Source: a virus. From it: a stretch of 53,395 nt of DNA. Shown here piece after piece: positions 1 to 8,540 of this stretch. The stretch's first letter is position 1; each line of letters begins with the position of its first letter. The DNA lies in the IMG/VR virus record IMGVR_UViG_3300029267_003268, positions 1 to 53,395 of that record; one strand, given 5' to 3'. The notes under the pieces were generated by a model, which was not told the DNA's origin, did no database searches, and was given only the letters and a program-made list of their open reading frames with translations. A program made the position numbers and the translations under genes.

Positions 1-54
1 GCAACCTACCCCAGACTAACAGGTTACAACAAGGAATAAGTAAAATATGTGTTT
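1..54. repeat. Terminal direct repeat, left copy
   Basis: These 54 bases are identical to 53342-53395. This is expected for a circular molecule assembled with an overlap, or for a terminally redundant phage chromosome. The shared length resembles an assembler k-mer overlap, so it need not be the physical end. Inside it, CAGGTTACAA at 20-29 recurs at 80-89, just outside the repeat. Confidence 0.95.
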
Positions 55-405
55 AAATTTGCTAAAGCCTTGCACAACAACAGGTTACAAGCACACCCCA
101 GAACACCCCAATCAGCGTTTTTGGTCTAATAATGCATATGGGCCCGCAAAGTCTCGCAGAAATAGCTTGACGAAGTTCCAGTAGGTGGTGTAAATCGCTA
201 TACATCTACCGATTACTTACGGGGCGGTACCGAGGCATACAGAGGATTTGACTGTGCAGCAATGTCCCGTAAATCCCGAGCAACCACAGACTTACACCAA
301 TCCAACGCAAATACAAACCGCGCACAACAAGCGCGATTATCGTGAGTGCCATAGCATAGGCCAAGCCAAGATCGTCCAACACAGCCAATTCTGGAGGATG
401 CGCAA
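55..405. other. Non-coding upstream region of the late operon
   Basis: No convincing gene is seen here. The stretch is more AT-rich than the rest of the genome and lies between the leftward cluster ending at 53069 and the rightward terminase genes. It holds the second CAGGTTACAA copy (80-89). Lying next to the small terminase gene, it is a reasonable place for a packaging site and divergent promoters, but no packaging motif can be proven by eye. Confidence 0.5.
167..196 (+). promoter_or_regulatory. Possible sigma70 promoter for terminase genes
   Basis: TTGACG at 167-172 is followed after 18 bp by TAAATC at 191-196, about 210 bp upstream of the small terminase. The -35 is good and the -10 is weak, so this is only a candidate. 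Confidence 0.3.
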
Positions 406-921
406 ATGACGATGACAATGCAAGATGTCAAGCAGGGGCGTGCCAAAGGACCAGGAGGGCCACCCAGGATATTCGAGACACCTGAACAGATGCAAGAGCG
501 CATCGATGACTATTTCGCACAAGAGGGCCCCAAGAGCGTCTATGGCCTGTCGCTGCATCTCGGATTCAACCACTACCAGAAGCTCCTGAACTATCAGGTG
601 AGGGATGAGTTCCATGATACCGTCATGCGCGCGAAACAGCGGATCATGGCTTATTACGATGAAATAGGGCATACGAGCAAGGGTGCGGGCCATTTCTGTG
701 ACAGGATGCTCACCAGAATGGGACATGCAGCGATAGAAGTGCAGCTCGATGCGCACGACGTAGCCACCTTGGGTGATCTGGCTGCCAAGCTGGGCGGCGC
801 AGACCCCAGCAAGGTCCTACCTGAACCTCCTGCGGCATTGCCCGTGGAGTCTATCACACGTGATGCAGAGCCTACACAGTCTATGGTAGGGGAGGATAGC
901 CATGATGACCTCACACCATAG
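406..921 (+). CDS. terS: Terminase small subunit (DNA-packaging protein)
   Basis: 171 aa. The small terminase recognises phage DNA and regulates the large subunit during packaging. The N-terminal part (ETPEQMQERIDDYF, then a GLSLHLGF helix-turn-helix-like segment and an FHDTVMRAKQRI helix) matches the pattern of gp3/Sf6-type small terminases. The acidic C-terminal tail would suit contact with the large subunit. GGAGG at 393-397 lies 8 bases before the first of three closely spaced ATGs, supporting this start. It precedes the large terminase by two small genes, the usual order. Confidence 0.8.
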   Translation: MTMTMQDVKQGRAKGPGGPPRIFETPEQMQERIDDYFAQEGPKSVYGLSLHLGFNHYQKLLNYQVRDEFHDTVMRAKQRIMAYYDEIGHTSKGAGHFCDRMLTRMGHAAIEVQLDAHDVATLGDLAAKLGGADPSKVLPEPPAALPVESITRDAEPTQSMVGEDSHDDLTP

Positions 922-1010
922 CCATCAGGGGCATGTGAGCCGGCAGGCGGCGACCATGACACCCACAGGGGGGGTGTACTTTGTAAACGACGGGGCGGGG
1001 TATAGAACGG

Positions 1011-1031
1011 GAGAAGCACATAGGGCTTCTC
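1011..1031 (+). other. Hairpin in the gap after the small terminase
   Basis: GAGAAGC (1011-1017) pairs with GCTTCTC (1025-1031) around a 7-nt loop. No T-run follows directly, so it may be an attenuator or processing site rather than a terminator. The 922-1133 gap otherwise shows no supportable gene. Confidence 0.3.
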
Positions 1032-1133
1032 GCTCGCTCTGCTTCTCATTATCCTGCGTACATTTTCGGTTACATTCTGAAAAAAATACAGATTTTGCGC
1101 ATTTTGGTAGTTTAGGTAAGCTGGAGACAGATA

Positions 1134-1652
1134 ATGGAATGGAGTAGTGTGAAGGATGAAATGAAATCATTCTTTGGATTGATTGTGGCTTTGGTAGCCG
1201 TGGCGGTGTTGGCGGTGGCGGTGTTGGCCACCGACTTCATATTCACGACAGAGGCGGACACTGACTGGCAGCCGGATCGGGCGACGATAACGCCGGGCCC
1301 GGTCGCCTACAGCGGCCTTGTGGCAGACGCCGATAGTAGTGGTTGGTCTGAATCCGGGGTCATATCGGCTGATGGCATCGACTATGAGTTCGAGTGGAAC
1401 GACGAGGAGAATGAGCACAACCTAACGGACGCCTCCATTCGCGCGCTGGCTGAGACCGGGCGTCTGTGTGAGGTATTGGGCCATCAGTGGCGTGAAGGGC
1501 GACCCGGCGAAGGGTACGACCCTGATTTGGGCTTGACGTTGAAGTACGCAGACTATCATCCGGGCACCTTCTATCGCACCTGTACCATTTGCGGTACGTG
1601 CGAGTCGCGCTTTCTGTCCGATTGGTCCAGTGAGGCAGGGGACGAGGAATGA
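1134..1652 (+). CDS. Membrane-anchored protein with a Cys/His motif
   Basis: 172 aa, family not recognised. A hydrophobic helix near residues 11-33 (GLIVALVAVAVLAVAVLA) would anchor it in the inner membrane. The C-terminal half carries a C-x4-H pair (CEVLGHQW) and a CTICGTCES motif, which could bind a metal or form disulfides. GGAGACAG precedes the ATG by a proper distance. Its stop overlaps the start of the next gene (ATGA), indicating translational coupling. Its place between the terminase subunits does not reveal its role. Confidence 0.6.
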   Translation: MEWSSVKDEMKSFFGLIVALVAVAVLAVAVLATDFIFTTEADTDWQPDRATITPGPVAYSGLVADADSSGWSESGVISADGIDYEFEWNDEENEHNLTDASIRALAETGRLCEVLGHQWREGRPGEGYDPDLGLTLKYADYHPGTFYRTCTICGTCESRFLSDWSSEAGDEE

Positions 1653-1921
1653 CAGATCGAACGACAATTGAAGAATCGCTCAAGATGATATTTCGCCTGC
1701 CGATGGCTCAGGTTCAGCACACGGACCACAGCATACGGCAGGCGGCGCAGACATACCTGCGTACCTTGTGTACCTTGGCTCGGGCGCGAATCGGCGAAGA
1801 TTGTAAAGCGGCCGGCGAAGACCCGCGCGATTGGGAGGTCAAGATCACCAACGAAGTCGTCGAGGGAATGCTACAGCTTACGGTTGTTCCGCAAAGGAAA
1901 CGAGGAATGAACCCGACGTAG
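1649..1921 (+). CDS. Hypothetical protein between the terminase subunits
   Basis: 90 aa, soluble, mostly helical in appearance, no recognised domain. It starts in a 4-base overlap with the upstream membrane-protein gene and has a basic C-terminus. It is co-transcribed with the terminase genes, so a packaging accessory role is possible but not shown. Confidence 0.55.
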   Translation: MTDRTTIEESLKMIFRLPMAQVQHTDHSIRQAAQTYLRTLCTLARARIGEDCKAAGEDPRDWEVKITNEVVEGMLQLTVVPQRKRGMNPT

Positions 1922-1977
1922 GAGAGTACGAAGCCCGCTTTGGGGCCGTGAGACAGCCTTCGAAGCCATAGGGGCCT

Positions 1978-4662
1978 GTGGAGCAAATGGTCGCATTGAC
2001 CGATACAGAACGAGTAGTAGCCGAGCGGTTATTCCGATACGGGGCCGATCCGCGCGGTTTCACTATCCACATTCTCAACCATCCCGCCGAGTACTACTGG
2101 CCGAAGATGCAGGAAGTGGCCGAGAGCGTGCGCGACTATCAGTTGACCGCCGTCCCCGCCGGCCACTCGGTCAGTAAGGCGTTAGAAGTTAGCACTCCGA
2201 TTCTCACGCCGTCTGGTTTTGTCTCGATGTCGAACCTTGCCGCCGGTGATATTGTCTACGGCGAATACGGCCAGCGTATTCATGTCACGGGTCGTTCTCC
2301 GGTCCGGCGTCGCCTGTCGTATGAATTGACCTTTGACGACGGGGCTTCTTTACTTGCCTGCGACGAACACTTGTGGGCGGCGCACGATTATGTGTCTCGT
2401 ACGCACATGCGTCGCCAGTGCCGTCAGGAGTATCGAGCGTCCTGGTCTTCGTCGCGCCTTGTGAACACGCTGGGGATTGCTTCGGCGTTACGCCACAACG
2501 GCCAGACCAATTGGTCCATTCCCGTTGCTTCTGCCGTGCGTGGTCGGTCCCATCTGTCGGGCGCTTATACGATTGGTTTTTGGTTGGGCGACGGCTGTCG
2601 GGGCACTGCGGTGGTGACGATTGGCGATGGCGATGCACCGGAGGTGTTATCTCGGATTGCGGCCGATGGTTTTTCGTGTAGCCGTCAGCCCTCTGCCGAC
2701 CAGGAGAATTGCAAGAATTACACCATCCACGGTTTGCGTGGTCTCTTGCGTAGGTATGGTATTTTCAAGGACAAGCGCATCCTGGTTCGCTGGTTGCGCT
2801 TGCGGTACGAAGATCGACTGGCGTTATTGCGCGGGTACATGGACGCCGACGGCTGGCGTCTGGCCCATGGCAAATCCGCTGCTGTTGGCACGACGGACCG
2901 GCGCATGTACGAGACGGTTGTTCCGTTCGTTGCCTCCTTCGGAAACAAGGTCTTTTGTAAGACGGAGACCATAACATACAAAGGTCAGCCGAAACTCGTA
3001 TACAAGCTGAACTTCACGCCTCGTGACCAGCCGTTTTGTTTGGCGCGAAAGCAATTACAGAACAGCCTCAGCGTTCACGCACGCCGGCGACAGACGGCTC
3101 GCATGATCTTGGATTGTCAACCTGTCGGCGAAAAGGATGTCTGCTGTATTGAGACCGACAACCCAAGCGGTCTGTATTTGGCTGGTCCTCATTTGGTGCC
3201 GACCCATAACACCCACGGCGCCGGGCGTATCGTTCCCTGGTTCAAGACTTGCTATCAGCCGTCCACGGTGATTACGACGGCCCCGTCGGACAATCAGGTT
3301 CGCAATCAGCTCTGGCGTCAGATACACGGGGCGTATGCGGCAGCCAACGGTGTGCTGGGCGGGAAGATGACGGCGTTGCAGTGGGACCTGCGGCCCTCGG
3401 ACGAGGTATTGCAGCAGATGGACCCGGCGGAGCGGCAATGGTGGTTCTTGAACTTCGCCATGGGCTTTTCGACGTCTCCGGACACCGTGAGCGAACACGC
3501 AACCAAGATCGCTGGCTGGCACAACCGCTGGATGCTCATCGTCCTTGATGAGGCGTGCGGCATTGCCCCCCCGATTTGGCGGACGGTCATGGACGCACTG
3601 GTCATCAACGAACAAGTCAAGGTCCTGGCTATCGGCAATCCCACGGACCCGGAAGCGGAGTTCGCGGCGGCCTGCCGCTTGAACGGTTCCCTGGAACATC
3701 TCGCCGCGCCCAACGGGGACATGCGCGGGCCTTCCGTATCCTACATGGGCGACGAAGGCTGGCATGTGGTACCCGTCTCCGTTTTTGATACCCCCAACTA
3801 CAAGGAAGGCACAGAACGGATTCCCGGTTTGGCGGGGCGCTCGTACGTCACACTGATTGAGAAGAAGCATCCTCCCGGCAGTAACGGCTGGCTGATTCGG
3901 CTGCGCGGGGCCTTCCCTTCGCACAAGGAGGGCACGTACTACGGGTACGAGCTGTCCCAGGCCAAGAGCCAGAACCGCATCGGCCGCTTCCCCCATGATC
4001 CCACCTTCCCGGTCTACTGCTTCGCCGATCTCGGGGACGTTTACACGGCGGCGATTTGGGTGCAGTTCATTCGCGACCGCGTTCGGGTCATCGGCGATTA
4101 CTGGGACAATAACGGCATCGTGAAGGTGCTCGGCGATACCCACACGGTAGATGGGGCCGGGGCCGAGGCGTTCGCCCGCGCCATGCACAGCGTTCCTTAC
4201 ACCTGGGGCAAGCAGCATTACGCCGGGCCCGACCTGACCGGCAGTAACGCCAAGAAGTTCGGCCAGTCCGGCCAGACGACGCAGACGCTGCTGCGCAGTC
4301 TCGGCTTCAATTTCCAGCCGTGCGAGAACGTAGGTTTCAACGAGGGCATTCAGAGCGTTCGCAATCTCTTCCCGCTTTTGGATATCGACGCCGCCGGCGC
4401 AGCTACCTTTGTCAAGGCCATTACCGGCTACCACAAGGCCAAGAACGCCGGGCTCAGTACGCAGGACGAGGCGGCCTTCCACAATCAGCCGGCGGCTACC
4501 TGGCACCGGCACACGGCCGACGCGCTGCGGCACTTGGCCGTCGCCTACGAGTACAATACGATCAACGGGCAATACCTCGGGTCCAAGCGGGTCATCGCCC
4601 AGTACCGTACTATCCAGCGCGGCAAGCGCGGTAAATATGACCCGATGGAATGGGTCGCATAA
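1978..4662 (+). CDS. terL: Terminase large subunit interrupted by an intein
   Basis: 894 aa precursor; removing the 344-aa intein leaves 550 aa, a normal length for this ATPase-nuclease. The joined extein P-loop reads GHSVSKTHGAG, so the intein sits between the Walker A Lys67 and the following Thr. Walker B is MLIVLDEA (Asp524, Glu525). The C-terminal nuclease shows acidic residues in FADLGD (Asp684) and TADALRHL (Asp848). It pumps DNA into the prohead and cuts the concatemer. GTG at 1978 is given as the start; ATG at 1987 is an alternative, and neither has an ideal ribosome site. Activity should depend on protein splicing, since the ATP site is split. Confidence 0.93.
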   Translation: MEQMVALTDTERVVAERLFRYGADPRGFTIHILNHPAEYYWPKMQEVAESVRDYQLTAVPAGHSVSKALEVSTPILTPSGFVSMSNLAAGDIVYGEYGQRIHVTGRSPVRRRLSYELTFDDGASLLACDEHLWAAHDYVSRTHMRRQCRQEYRASWSSSRLVNTLGIASALRHNGQTNWSIPVASAVRGRSHLSGAYTIGFWLGDGCRGTAVVTIGDGDAPEVLSRIAADGFSCSRQPSADQENCKNYTIHGLRGLLRRYGIFKDKRILVRWLRLRYEDRLALLRGYMDADGWRLAHGKSAAVGTTDRRMYETVVPFVASFGNKVFCKTETITYKGQPKLVYKLNFTPRDQPFCLARKQLQNSLSVHARRRQTARMILDCQPVGEKDVCCIETDNPSGLYLAGPHLVPTHNTHGAGRIVPWFKTCYQPSTVITTAPSDNQVRNQLWRQIHGAYAAANGVLGGKMTALQWDLRPSDEVLQQMDPAERQWWFLNFAMGFSTSPDTVSEHATKIAGWHNRWMLIVLDEACGIAPPIWRTVMDALVINEQVKVLAIGNPTDPEAEFAAACRLNGSLEHLAAPNGDMRGPSVSYMGDEGWHVVPVSVFDTPNYKEGTERIPGLAGRSYVTLIEKKHPPGSNGWLIRLRGAFPSHKEGTYYGYELSQAKSQNRIGRFPHDPTFPVYCFADLGDVYTAAIWVQFIRDRVRVIGDYWDNNGIVKVLGDTHTVDGAGAEAFARAMHSVPYTWGKQHYAGPDLTGSNAKKFGQSGQTTQTLLRSLGFNFQPCENVGFNEGIQSVRNLFPLLDIDAAGAATFVKAITGYHKAKNAGLSTQDEAAFHNQPAATWHRHTADALRHLAVAYEYNTINGQYLGSKRVIAQYRTIQRGKRGKYDPMEWVA
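2179..3210 (+). other. Class 3 intein with LAGLIDADG endonuclease
   Basis: The 344-aa insert runs from Ala68 to Asn411, followed by Thr412 (+1). It lacks the usual Cys/Ser at position 1. It carries the three residues that define class 3 inteins: Trp133 two residues after the block B His (DEHLW), Cys390 in block F (DVCCIE), and Thr409 before the terminal His-Asn (PTHN). Two homing-endonuclease blocks are visible, GFWLGDG near residues 200-206 and GYMDADG near 286-292. The insert looks less GC-biased at wobble sites than the flanking extein, suggesting later arrival. By eye the element looks intact. Confidence 0.9.
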
Positions 4663-4672
4663 GGAGACAGAC

Positions 4673-5053
4673 ATGATTGCACCGATAGCACAAGCCGTTA
4701 AGAGGATGCCGTTGTTGCTGGCGTGTAAATGCGCCCGGCACGCGGTAGTACTACCGCGCGGCGAGGGGAAAATGGTATGGGCCTGCTCGGCGTGCGGGGC
4801 CGGTCAGGAAGTGGAGTTCGGACGTGACGACCGCAACCCGGCGGGCGTGCAGTTCGGCTCGCGCCGCCGCCCGGTAGAGTTGGAATGCCCCTGCGGCCAG
4901 AAGGACCTGATTGTCCTGCCGTTGGGCAAGGGGACGCTCGTCTGGTCGTGCGGGCACTGCAAGCAGCGCTGGCGCATTGATTTTACCCCTACGACCGAGC
5001 AGATCGCCAAGGGCGTGAAGATCGTGGCGCCGTTTGAGAAGGAGCCGAGCTGA
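4673..5053 (+). CDS. Double zinc-ribbon protein
   Basis: 126 aa with two similar halves. Each has a paired-cysteine knuckle: CKC with CSAC, then CPCG with CGHC. Each half also repeats the pattern VLPxGxGxxVWxC. Two zinc ribbons formed by internal duplication are the likely fold, giving a nucleic-acid or protein-binding role. AAGGAGACAG lies just upstream of the ATG. It follows terL and precedes the portal gene. Confidence 0.7.
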   Translation: MIAPIAQAVKRMPLLLACKCARHAVVLPRGEGKMVWACSACGAGQEVEFGRDDRNPAGVQFGSRRRPVELECPCGQKDLIVLPLGKGTLVWSCGHCKQRWRIDFTPTTEQIAKGVKIVAPFEKEPS

Positions 5054-5085
5054 TGAGTTCGCAAAAGCCGTCCAAGGAGAAGTAA
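5053..5085 (+). CDS. Possible 10-codon peptide
   Basis: ATG at 5053 overlaps the TGA of the zinc-ribbon gene and opens MSSQKPSKEK followed by TAA. It may be a coupled microprotein, the remains of a longer gene, or chance. Confidence 0.2.
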   Translation: MSSQKPSKEK

Positions 5086-5098
5086 CTGACGGCATAAC

Positions 5099-5222
5099 CG
5101 ATCCAAAAAAGATGACGGCACAGGCGGGTCGCTCCCGCTGAGATGCCTTAACCATCGCGACCGTTAAGGGGCCGCGTCGGGCGTACCGCACGCTTGGACG
5201 CGGCCCCTTCTTTTTTGGATCG
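5099..5222 (+). ncRNA. Candidate structured RNA closed by a 14-bp stem
   Basis: A perfect 14-bp inverted repeat (CGATCCAAAAAAGA at 5099-5112 with its complement at 5209-5222) encloses three hairpins: GCGGG/CCCGC at 5124-5138, CCTTAAC/GTTAAGG at 5146-5169, and an 11-bp GC-rich stem at 5168-5207. The whole is a cloverleaf-like layout of about 124 nt filling the terL-portal gap. It could be a small RNA, a mRNA processing element or a switch. The closing stem shares the T-run of the terminator below, so the two folds compete. Confidence 0.45.
5168..5216 (+). terminator. Rho-independent terminator between packaging and portal genes
   Basis: GGGGCCGCGTC (5168-5178) pairs with GACGCGGCCCC (5197-5207) and is followed by TTCTTTTTT (5208-5216). 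The form is canonical. Its place inside an otherwise continuous late operon suggests attenuation of, or separate control over, the head genes. Confidence 0.75.
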
Positions 5223-5237
5223 CAATAGAGGATACAG

Positions 5238-6995
5238 ATGGCAGACCGCACGACAGTAGAGAATAAGAAGGCCGGGCAGGCGCAGCTCGCCGGGAAGTCC
5301 CTGGCCCAGCGGGTAGAGCAGCGTCACAAGAACTGGACGGGCTCGACCGAGCGCAACAACTTCGAGCTGCGCGTTCGCGACGTCATCAAGTATTGCCGCC
5401 CGGATCTGCGGCAGTATATCTCGGGCGCGCCGGGCAAGTCGCGCGGCGCCGAGATCTATACGAACAAGCCGCAAACGGACTTGGAGCACGCCTCCGACGC
5501 CTTCTGCGGCAACGTCTTTCTGCAATTCGGCTGGTTCAAGTTCTCCACCGGCGTACCGGAACTCGACGCCGACAACGAGACGCAGAAATGGTCCCAGCGG
5601 CAGGAAGATCATATGTACCGCACCTATGCGGATCGCGGCTTCTACGAGGTGATGCCGCCGCTGGCGATGGACGCCTTTAGCCTGGGCGAAGGGGCGATGT
5701 TCCTCGGGCTCGAGGACGACGGACCGTCCTACGAATACTGCGAGATGATGGCTACCTGGTTTCGTCGCGACCGGCGGGGCCGCATTACGGCCATGCACCG
5801 TCGCCATGACTTTAGCGCTGCCGAAGCCTACGAGCGCTGGGGTCTGGATTGCTCCGACGAGCTGGTGCGCTGCGCTACGGGCAGCGATAACGACCGTCGC
5901 TTCAGCTTCATTCAGGCCGTCTACTCCGCCACCGACCCGATCCTGCATGGCATAACCCTGCCGAAGACCGAACGCGGGGACGATTTCGTGCAAATCTGGA
6001 TACAGGAGCGGTCGCGAAAGAACGAGTTGCCCGGTGACGCCTTGCAAGGCGTGCTCGGCAAGCTGGAAACCTATCCCGAGATGCCGCTGATCTCGTGGCC
6101 CTACTGGTGGAAGAACAATGAGACGTACGGCCGGGCCGCCCTGCACCTCGCGACGGTGATGCGCCTGCAAGGCTTCGCTAAGGATACCATGCTGGCCAGT
6201 CAGCGGCTCGTGGCTCCGCCTCTGGTCGGCTCGCGCAGCTTAGCCGATGCGCTGGACCTGAGCGGCGACGGCGTGACCTGGAAGGACAATCCCGGCGATA
6301 GCCTGGAGCCGGTCTACAAGGGGGCGATACGCTACGATTTCGGTGTGGATCTCATTCAGCGCACAGGCGAGGAAATCGAGAACATGCTGCACCTGCCCGT
6401 CTTCAAGGCCATGACCTACATGGCGCAGCAAAATATGCGAGTGGACCAGGTACTGGAGATCATCGGCGAGAAGGCCGCGTCTCTGATGGGCCGCCTGGGC
6501 CTGCTGGACAGGCTGTTCCTACAGCGGGTTCACGAGCGGACCTGGGCCATCGAATGGCGGGCCGGGCGGATCGAGCCGCCGCCGGCGAAAGTCGCGGAGT
6601 ACATGGAACGCCGTCAGGAACAGAACGCCGTCCAGGGCCGTCACGAGTCGGGTATGCCGCTGCGAGTGCAGTACAAAGGCCCGCTGTCCTACGCTCAGGA
6701 GTCCCTGTTCCTGCGCCGCCGAGTGGCGATGGGCCTGAGCGGGGTGCGTGTACTGTCCGAAATGGGGCCGGAGATGGCCACGCAGGTCATCGACCGGATC
6801 AACGGCGACGTCGCAGCGGAATGGATTCTCGATCAGAGCGGCTTCCTCCAGGCCGCCATTGCCAGCAACGAAGACGTGAACGACCGGCGGGCAGAACGCC
6901 GCGAATTGGAACGCGCCCAAATGAACGCCGATCTCGGTAAGACGCAGAGCGAAGCGGCGCGCAACCTCAGTCAAGTAGCAAAGGAGACAGCGTGA
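5238..6995 (+). CDS. Portal (head-tail connector) protein, T7-like
   Basis: 585 aa, the usual size for podoviral head-to-tail connectors. The portal ring occupies one capsid vertex, docks the terminase and later the tail. The N-terminal pattern (RNNFELRVRDVIKYCRPDL) and the long helical middle and C-terminal segments suit the T7 gp8-like connector family. The position, after terminase and before scaffold and capsid, fits. AGAGG precedes the ATG. Its stop overlaps the next start. Confidence 0.8.
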   Translation: MADRTTVENKKAGQAQLAGKSLAQRVEQRHKNWTGSTERNNFELRVRDVIKYCRPDLRQYISGAPGKSRGAEIYTNKPQTDLEHASDAFCGNVFLQFGWFKFSTGVPELDADNETQKWSQRQEDHMYRTYADRGFYEVMPPLAMDAFSLGEGAMFLGLEDDGPSYEYCEMMATWFRRDRRGRITAMHRRHDFSAAEAYERWGLDCSDELVRCATGSDNDRRFSFIQAVYSATDPILHGITLPKTERGDDFVQIWIQERSRKNELPGDALQGVLGKLETYPEMPLISWPYWWKNNETYGRAALHLATVMRLQGFAKDTMLASQRLVAPPLVGSRSLADALDLSGDGVTWKDNPGDSLEPVYKGAIRYDFGVDLIQRTGEEIENMLHLPVFKAMTYMAQQNMRVDQVLEIIGEKAASLMGRLGLLDRLFLQRVHERTWAIEWRAGRIEPPPAKVAEYMERRQEQNAVQGRHESGMPLRVQYKGPLSYAQESLFLRRRVAMGLSGVRVLSEMGPEMATQVIDRINGDVAAEWILDQSGFLQAAIASNEDVNDRRAERRELERAQMNADLGKTQSEAARNLSQVAKETA

Positions 6996-7210
6996 AGACC
7001 GACGCTTCCGTAGCAGTTGCACAGATCTTGCGGCGGGACATCTCCGGTGATGCCGCCCATATCGTCGCGGCGATGGGGCACCTTGATATGGGCGCCCGCG
7101 TCGCGGACCACGACCAGGTGGTCGAGCAGAACTTCGCCAAGCGGCTCTTGCAGGCCGCCGGCTATCAAATTGACCTGATTCAGAAGAAGGAGACACCTAA
7201 TGCCGACTGA
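6992..7210 (+). CDS. Small hypothetical head-region protein
   Basis: 72 aa, helical, GTG start with AAAGGAG 7 bases upstream and a GTGA overlap with the portal stop. No family recognised. Located between portal and scaffold, it may help early head assembly. Confidence 0.6.
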   Translation: MKTDASVAVAQILRRDISGDAAHIVAAMGHLDMGARVADHDQVVEQNFAKRLLQAAGYQIDLIQKKETPNAD

Positions 7211-8057
7211 CACAGACGCGACCCTCCCAGAGGCCGAACCGACGACCAAGTGGTACGAGGACGAATCCTGGGGCTTCGACCCGGACGAGCATTTGCCTAC
7301 CGTCTCGCGCTATGATACTCGCCAGGCGTTCGGCCGGGCGTTTTTCGAGCAGCGTAAGAAGATCAGCGAGCAGATTGCACCGCTCGATCTGACCCAGCCG
7401 CCGGAGAAGTACCTGCCGGAACTCAAGGCCGCCCGGCTGCGGTTGGGGGCGCACGAGAACTCGGAGGACTATAAGCTGGTAGTCCCCGACGATCTCCAAG
7501 AGACGATGACGAACCGGCTGCCTACGTTCGTAGAGGACCTCAAAAAGGAGGCCGCCGAGTTCGGCTTGACCGACGTTGAGTTCGAGACCCTCGCTACGCG
7601 GCGCCTCGAAGACGTGCGCACGATCCTGGCCGCCGAGACCAAGGCCGCCGACGAAGCCACGCGGGAGAAGAACGAGCGCACGGCCCAAATGGAGGAGCTC
7701 TACGAGCGGATTTGGGGTAAGAGCACGCCGGAACACAAAGCCCACGCCGTTCAATTCGCCAAGCATTACGACGATACGCTGTTCGTCGCGGACAACGAAT
7801 CGCTTAGTGAAGAGGAGCGGGGCGAAAAGGGCGGCCGCCTCGTACAGCTTCTGCGCAGCAGCGACAATCCCCTGCTGTACCGACTGTTCGCCTCGCTGCA
7901 CGGCAAGCTGCTGGCCGAGCCCGGTACGCCCGACACCAGTACGATGCCCGCCGGGGGCGGGGCCTACGCCGAGCGGCTCCGTACCGTCAAGGCGATGTAC
8001 CCGAAACGGCCGGAACTTTGGGACCAATTGGCCTCCGACCCGAGGGTTGAACTATGA
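7200..8057 (+). CDS. Probable capsid scaffolding protein
   Basis: 285 aa, highly charged, with a predicted long helical middle (repeated E/K/A stretches near residues 100-165) and an acidic N-terminus. Scaffolds are typically encoded between portal and capsid genes and have this composition, which is the main basis for the call. A strong AAGGAGACACCTA site precedes the ATG. No protease motif is visible. Confidence 0.6.
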   Translation: MPTDTDATLPEAEPTTKWYEDESWGFDPDEHLPTVSRYDTRQAFGRAFFEQRKKISEQIAPLDLTQPPEKYLPELKAARLRLGAHENSEDYKLVVPDDLQETMTNRLPTFVEDLKKEAAEFGLTDVEFETLATRRLEDVRTILAAETKAADEATREKNERTAQMEELYERIWGKSTPEHKAHAVQFAKHYDDTLFVADNESLSEEERGEKGGRLVQLLRSSDNPLLYRLFASLHGKLLAEPGTPDTSTMPAGGGAYAERLRTVKAMYPKRPELWDQLASDPRVEL

Positions 8058-8254
8058 AACTGGACGCAACTAATTTCACCTACCAGGGCCATCGACTCTG
8101 GATACAAGACGACGAGGACGGCAGCGCTCGCGCCGCGATGGACTATCGTATCGGCGAAATCGGCCAGCGCGTTCTGCTCGTTCAAGACAAGAACCTTCCC
8201 GTAGAAGAAAGGATCGTACATGGCAAAGAAGAAAGAGACACCCCAAGTGCCTGA
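8054..8254 (+). CDS. Small hypothetical protein
   Basis: 66 aa, begins in a 4-base overlap with the scaffold stop and extends 35 bases into the next gene. No recognised motif. Translation is probably coupled. Confidence 0.5.
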   Translation: MKLDATNFTYQGHRLWIQDDEDGSARAAMDYRIGEIGQRVLLVQDKNLPVEERIVHGKEERDTPSA

Positions 8255-8540
8255 GCCCGTCGAGGCAGAGCCCGTCGAGGCAGAGCCCGTCGAGGCAGAG
8301 CCCGTCGAGGCAGAGCCCGTCGAGGCAGAGCCCGTTGCGGCAGAGCCCGTCGAGGCGAACGTTCAGATTCGGGTCGATATTACCGGCGCTTCCGTGCACC
8401 GATTGAAGGTGCCCGCAAGCCACGTCGATGCGGCCCTGGAACGGATCGTTCGGTGCGGAATCCAACAGCCCGGCGGATCGCCCAACAAAACCCGAGTGTA
8501 TCTGCCCCATCAGTTCGAGGCGGTCACAATCATTCGGTAA
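8220..8540 (+). CDS. Small protein with an EPVEA pentapeptide repeat linker
   Basis: 106 aa. A basic N-terminus (MAKKKETP) is followed by seven Glu-Pro-Val-Glu/Ala-Ala units, then a compact C-terminal domain of about 65 residues (VQIRVDITGASVHRL...). The Pro-Glu repeat should be a stiff extended spacer between two binding ends. AAAGGA precedes the ATG by 7 bases. It is immediately upstream of the capsid leader, so a minor head protein is likely. Confidence 0.65.
   Translation: MAKKKETPQVPEPVEAEPVEAEPVEAEPVEAEPVEAEPVAAEPVEANVQIRVDITGASVHRLKVPASHVDAALERIVRCGIQQPGGSPNKTRVYLPHQFEAVTIIR
8253..8357 (+). repeat. 15-bp tandem repeat, seven units
   Basis: GAGCCCGTCGAGGCA or a close variant is repeated seven times in frame and encodes the EPVEA tract. 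Units 1-5 are nearly identical at the DNA level, so copy number could vary by slippage without breaking the frame. Confidence 0.9.

Noticed and set aside
902-1147. Short frame after the small terminase
   Set aside because: His/Ser-rich start overlapping the terminase end, no ribosome site, and composition unlike neighbours.
3055-4674. 539-codon open frame antisense to the large terminase
   Set aside because: Mirror of a GC-rich gene with strong codon bias; the plus strand carries all terminase motifs.
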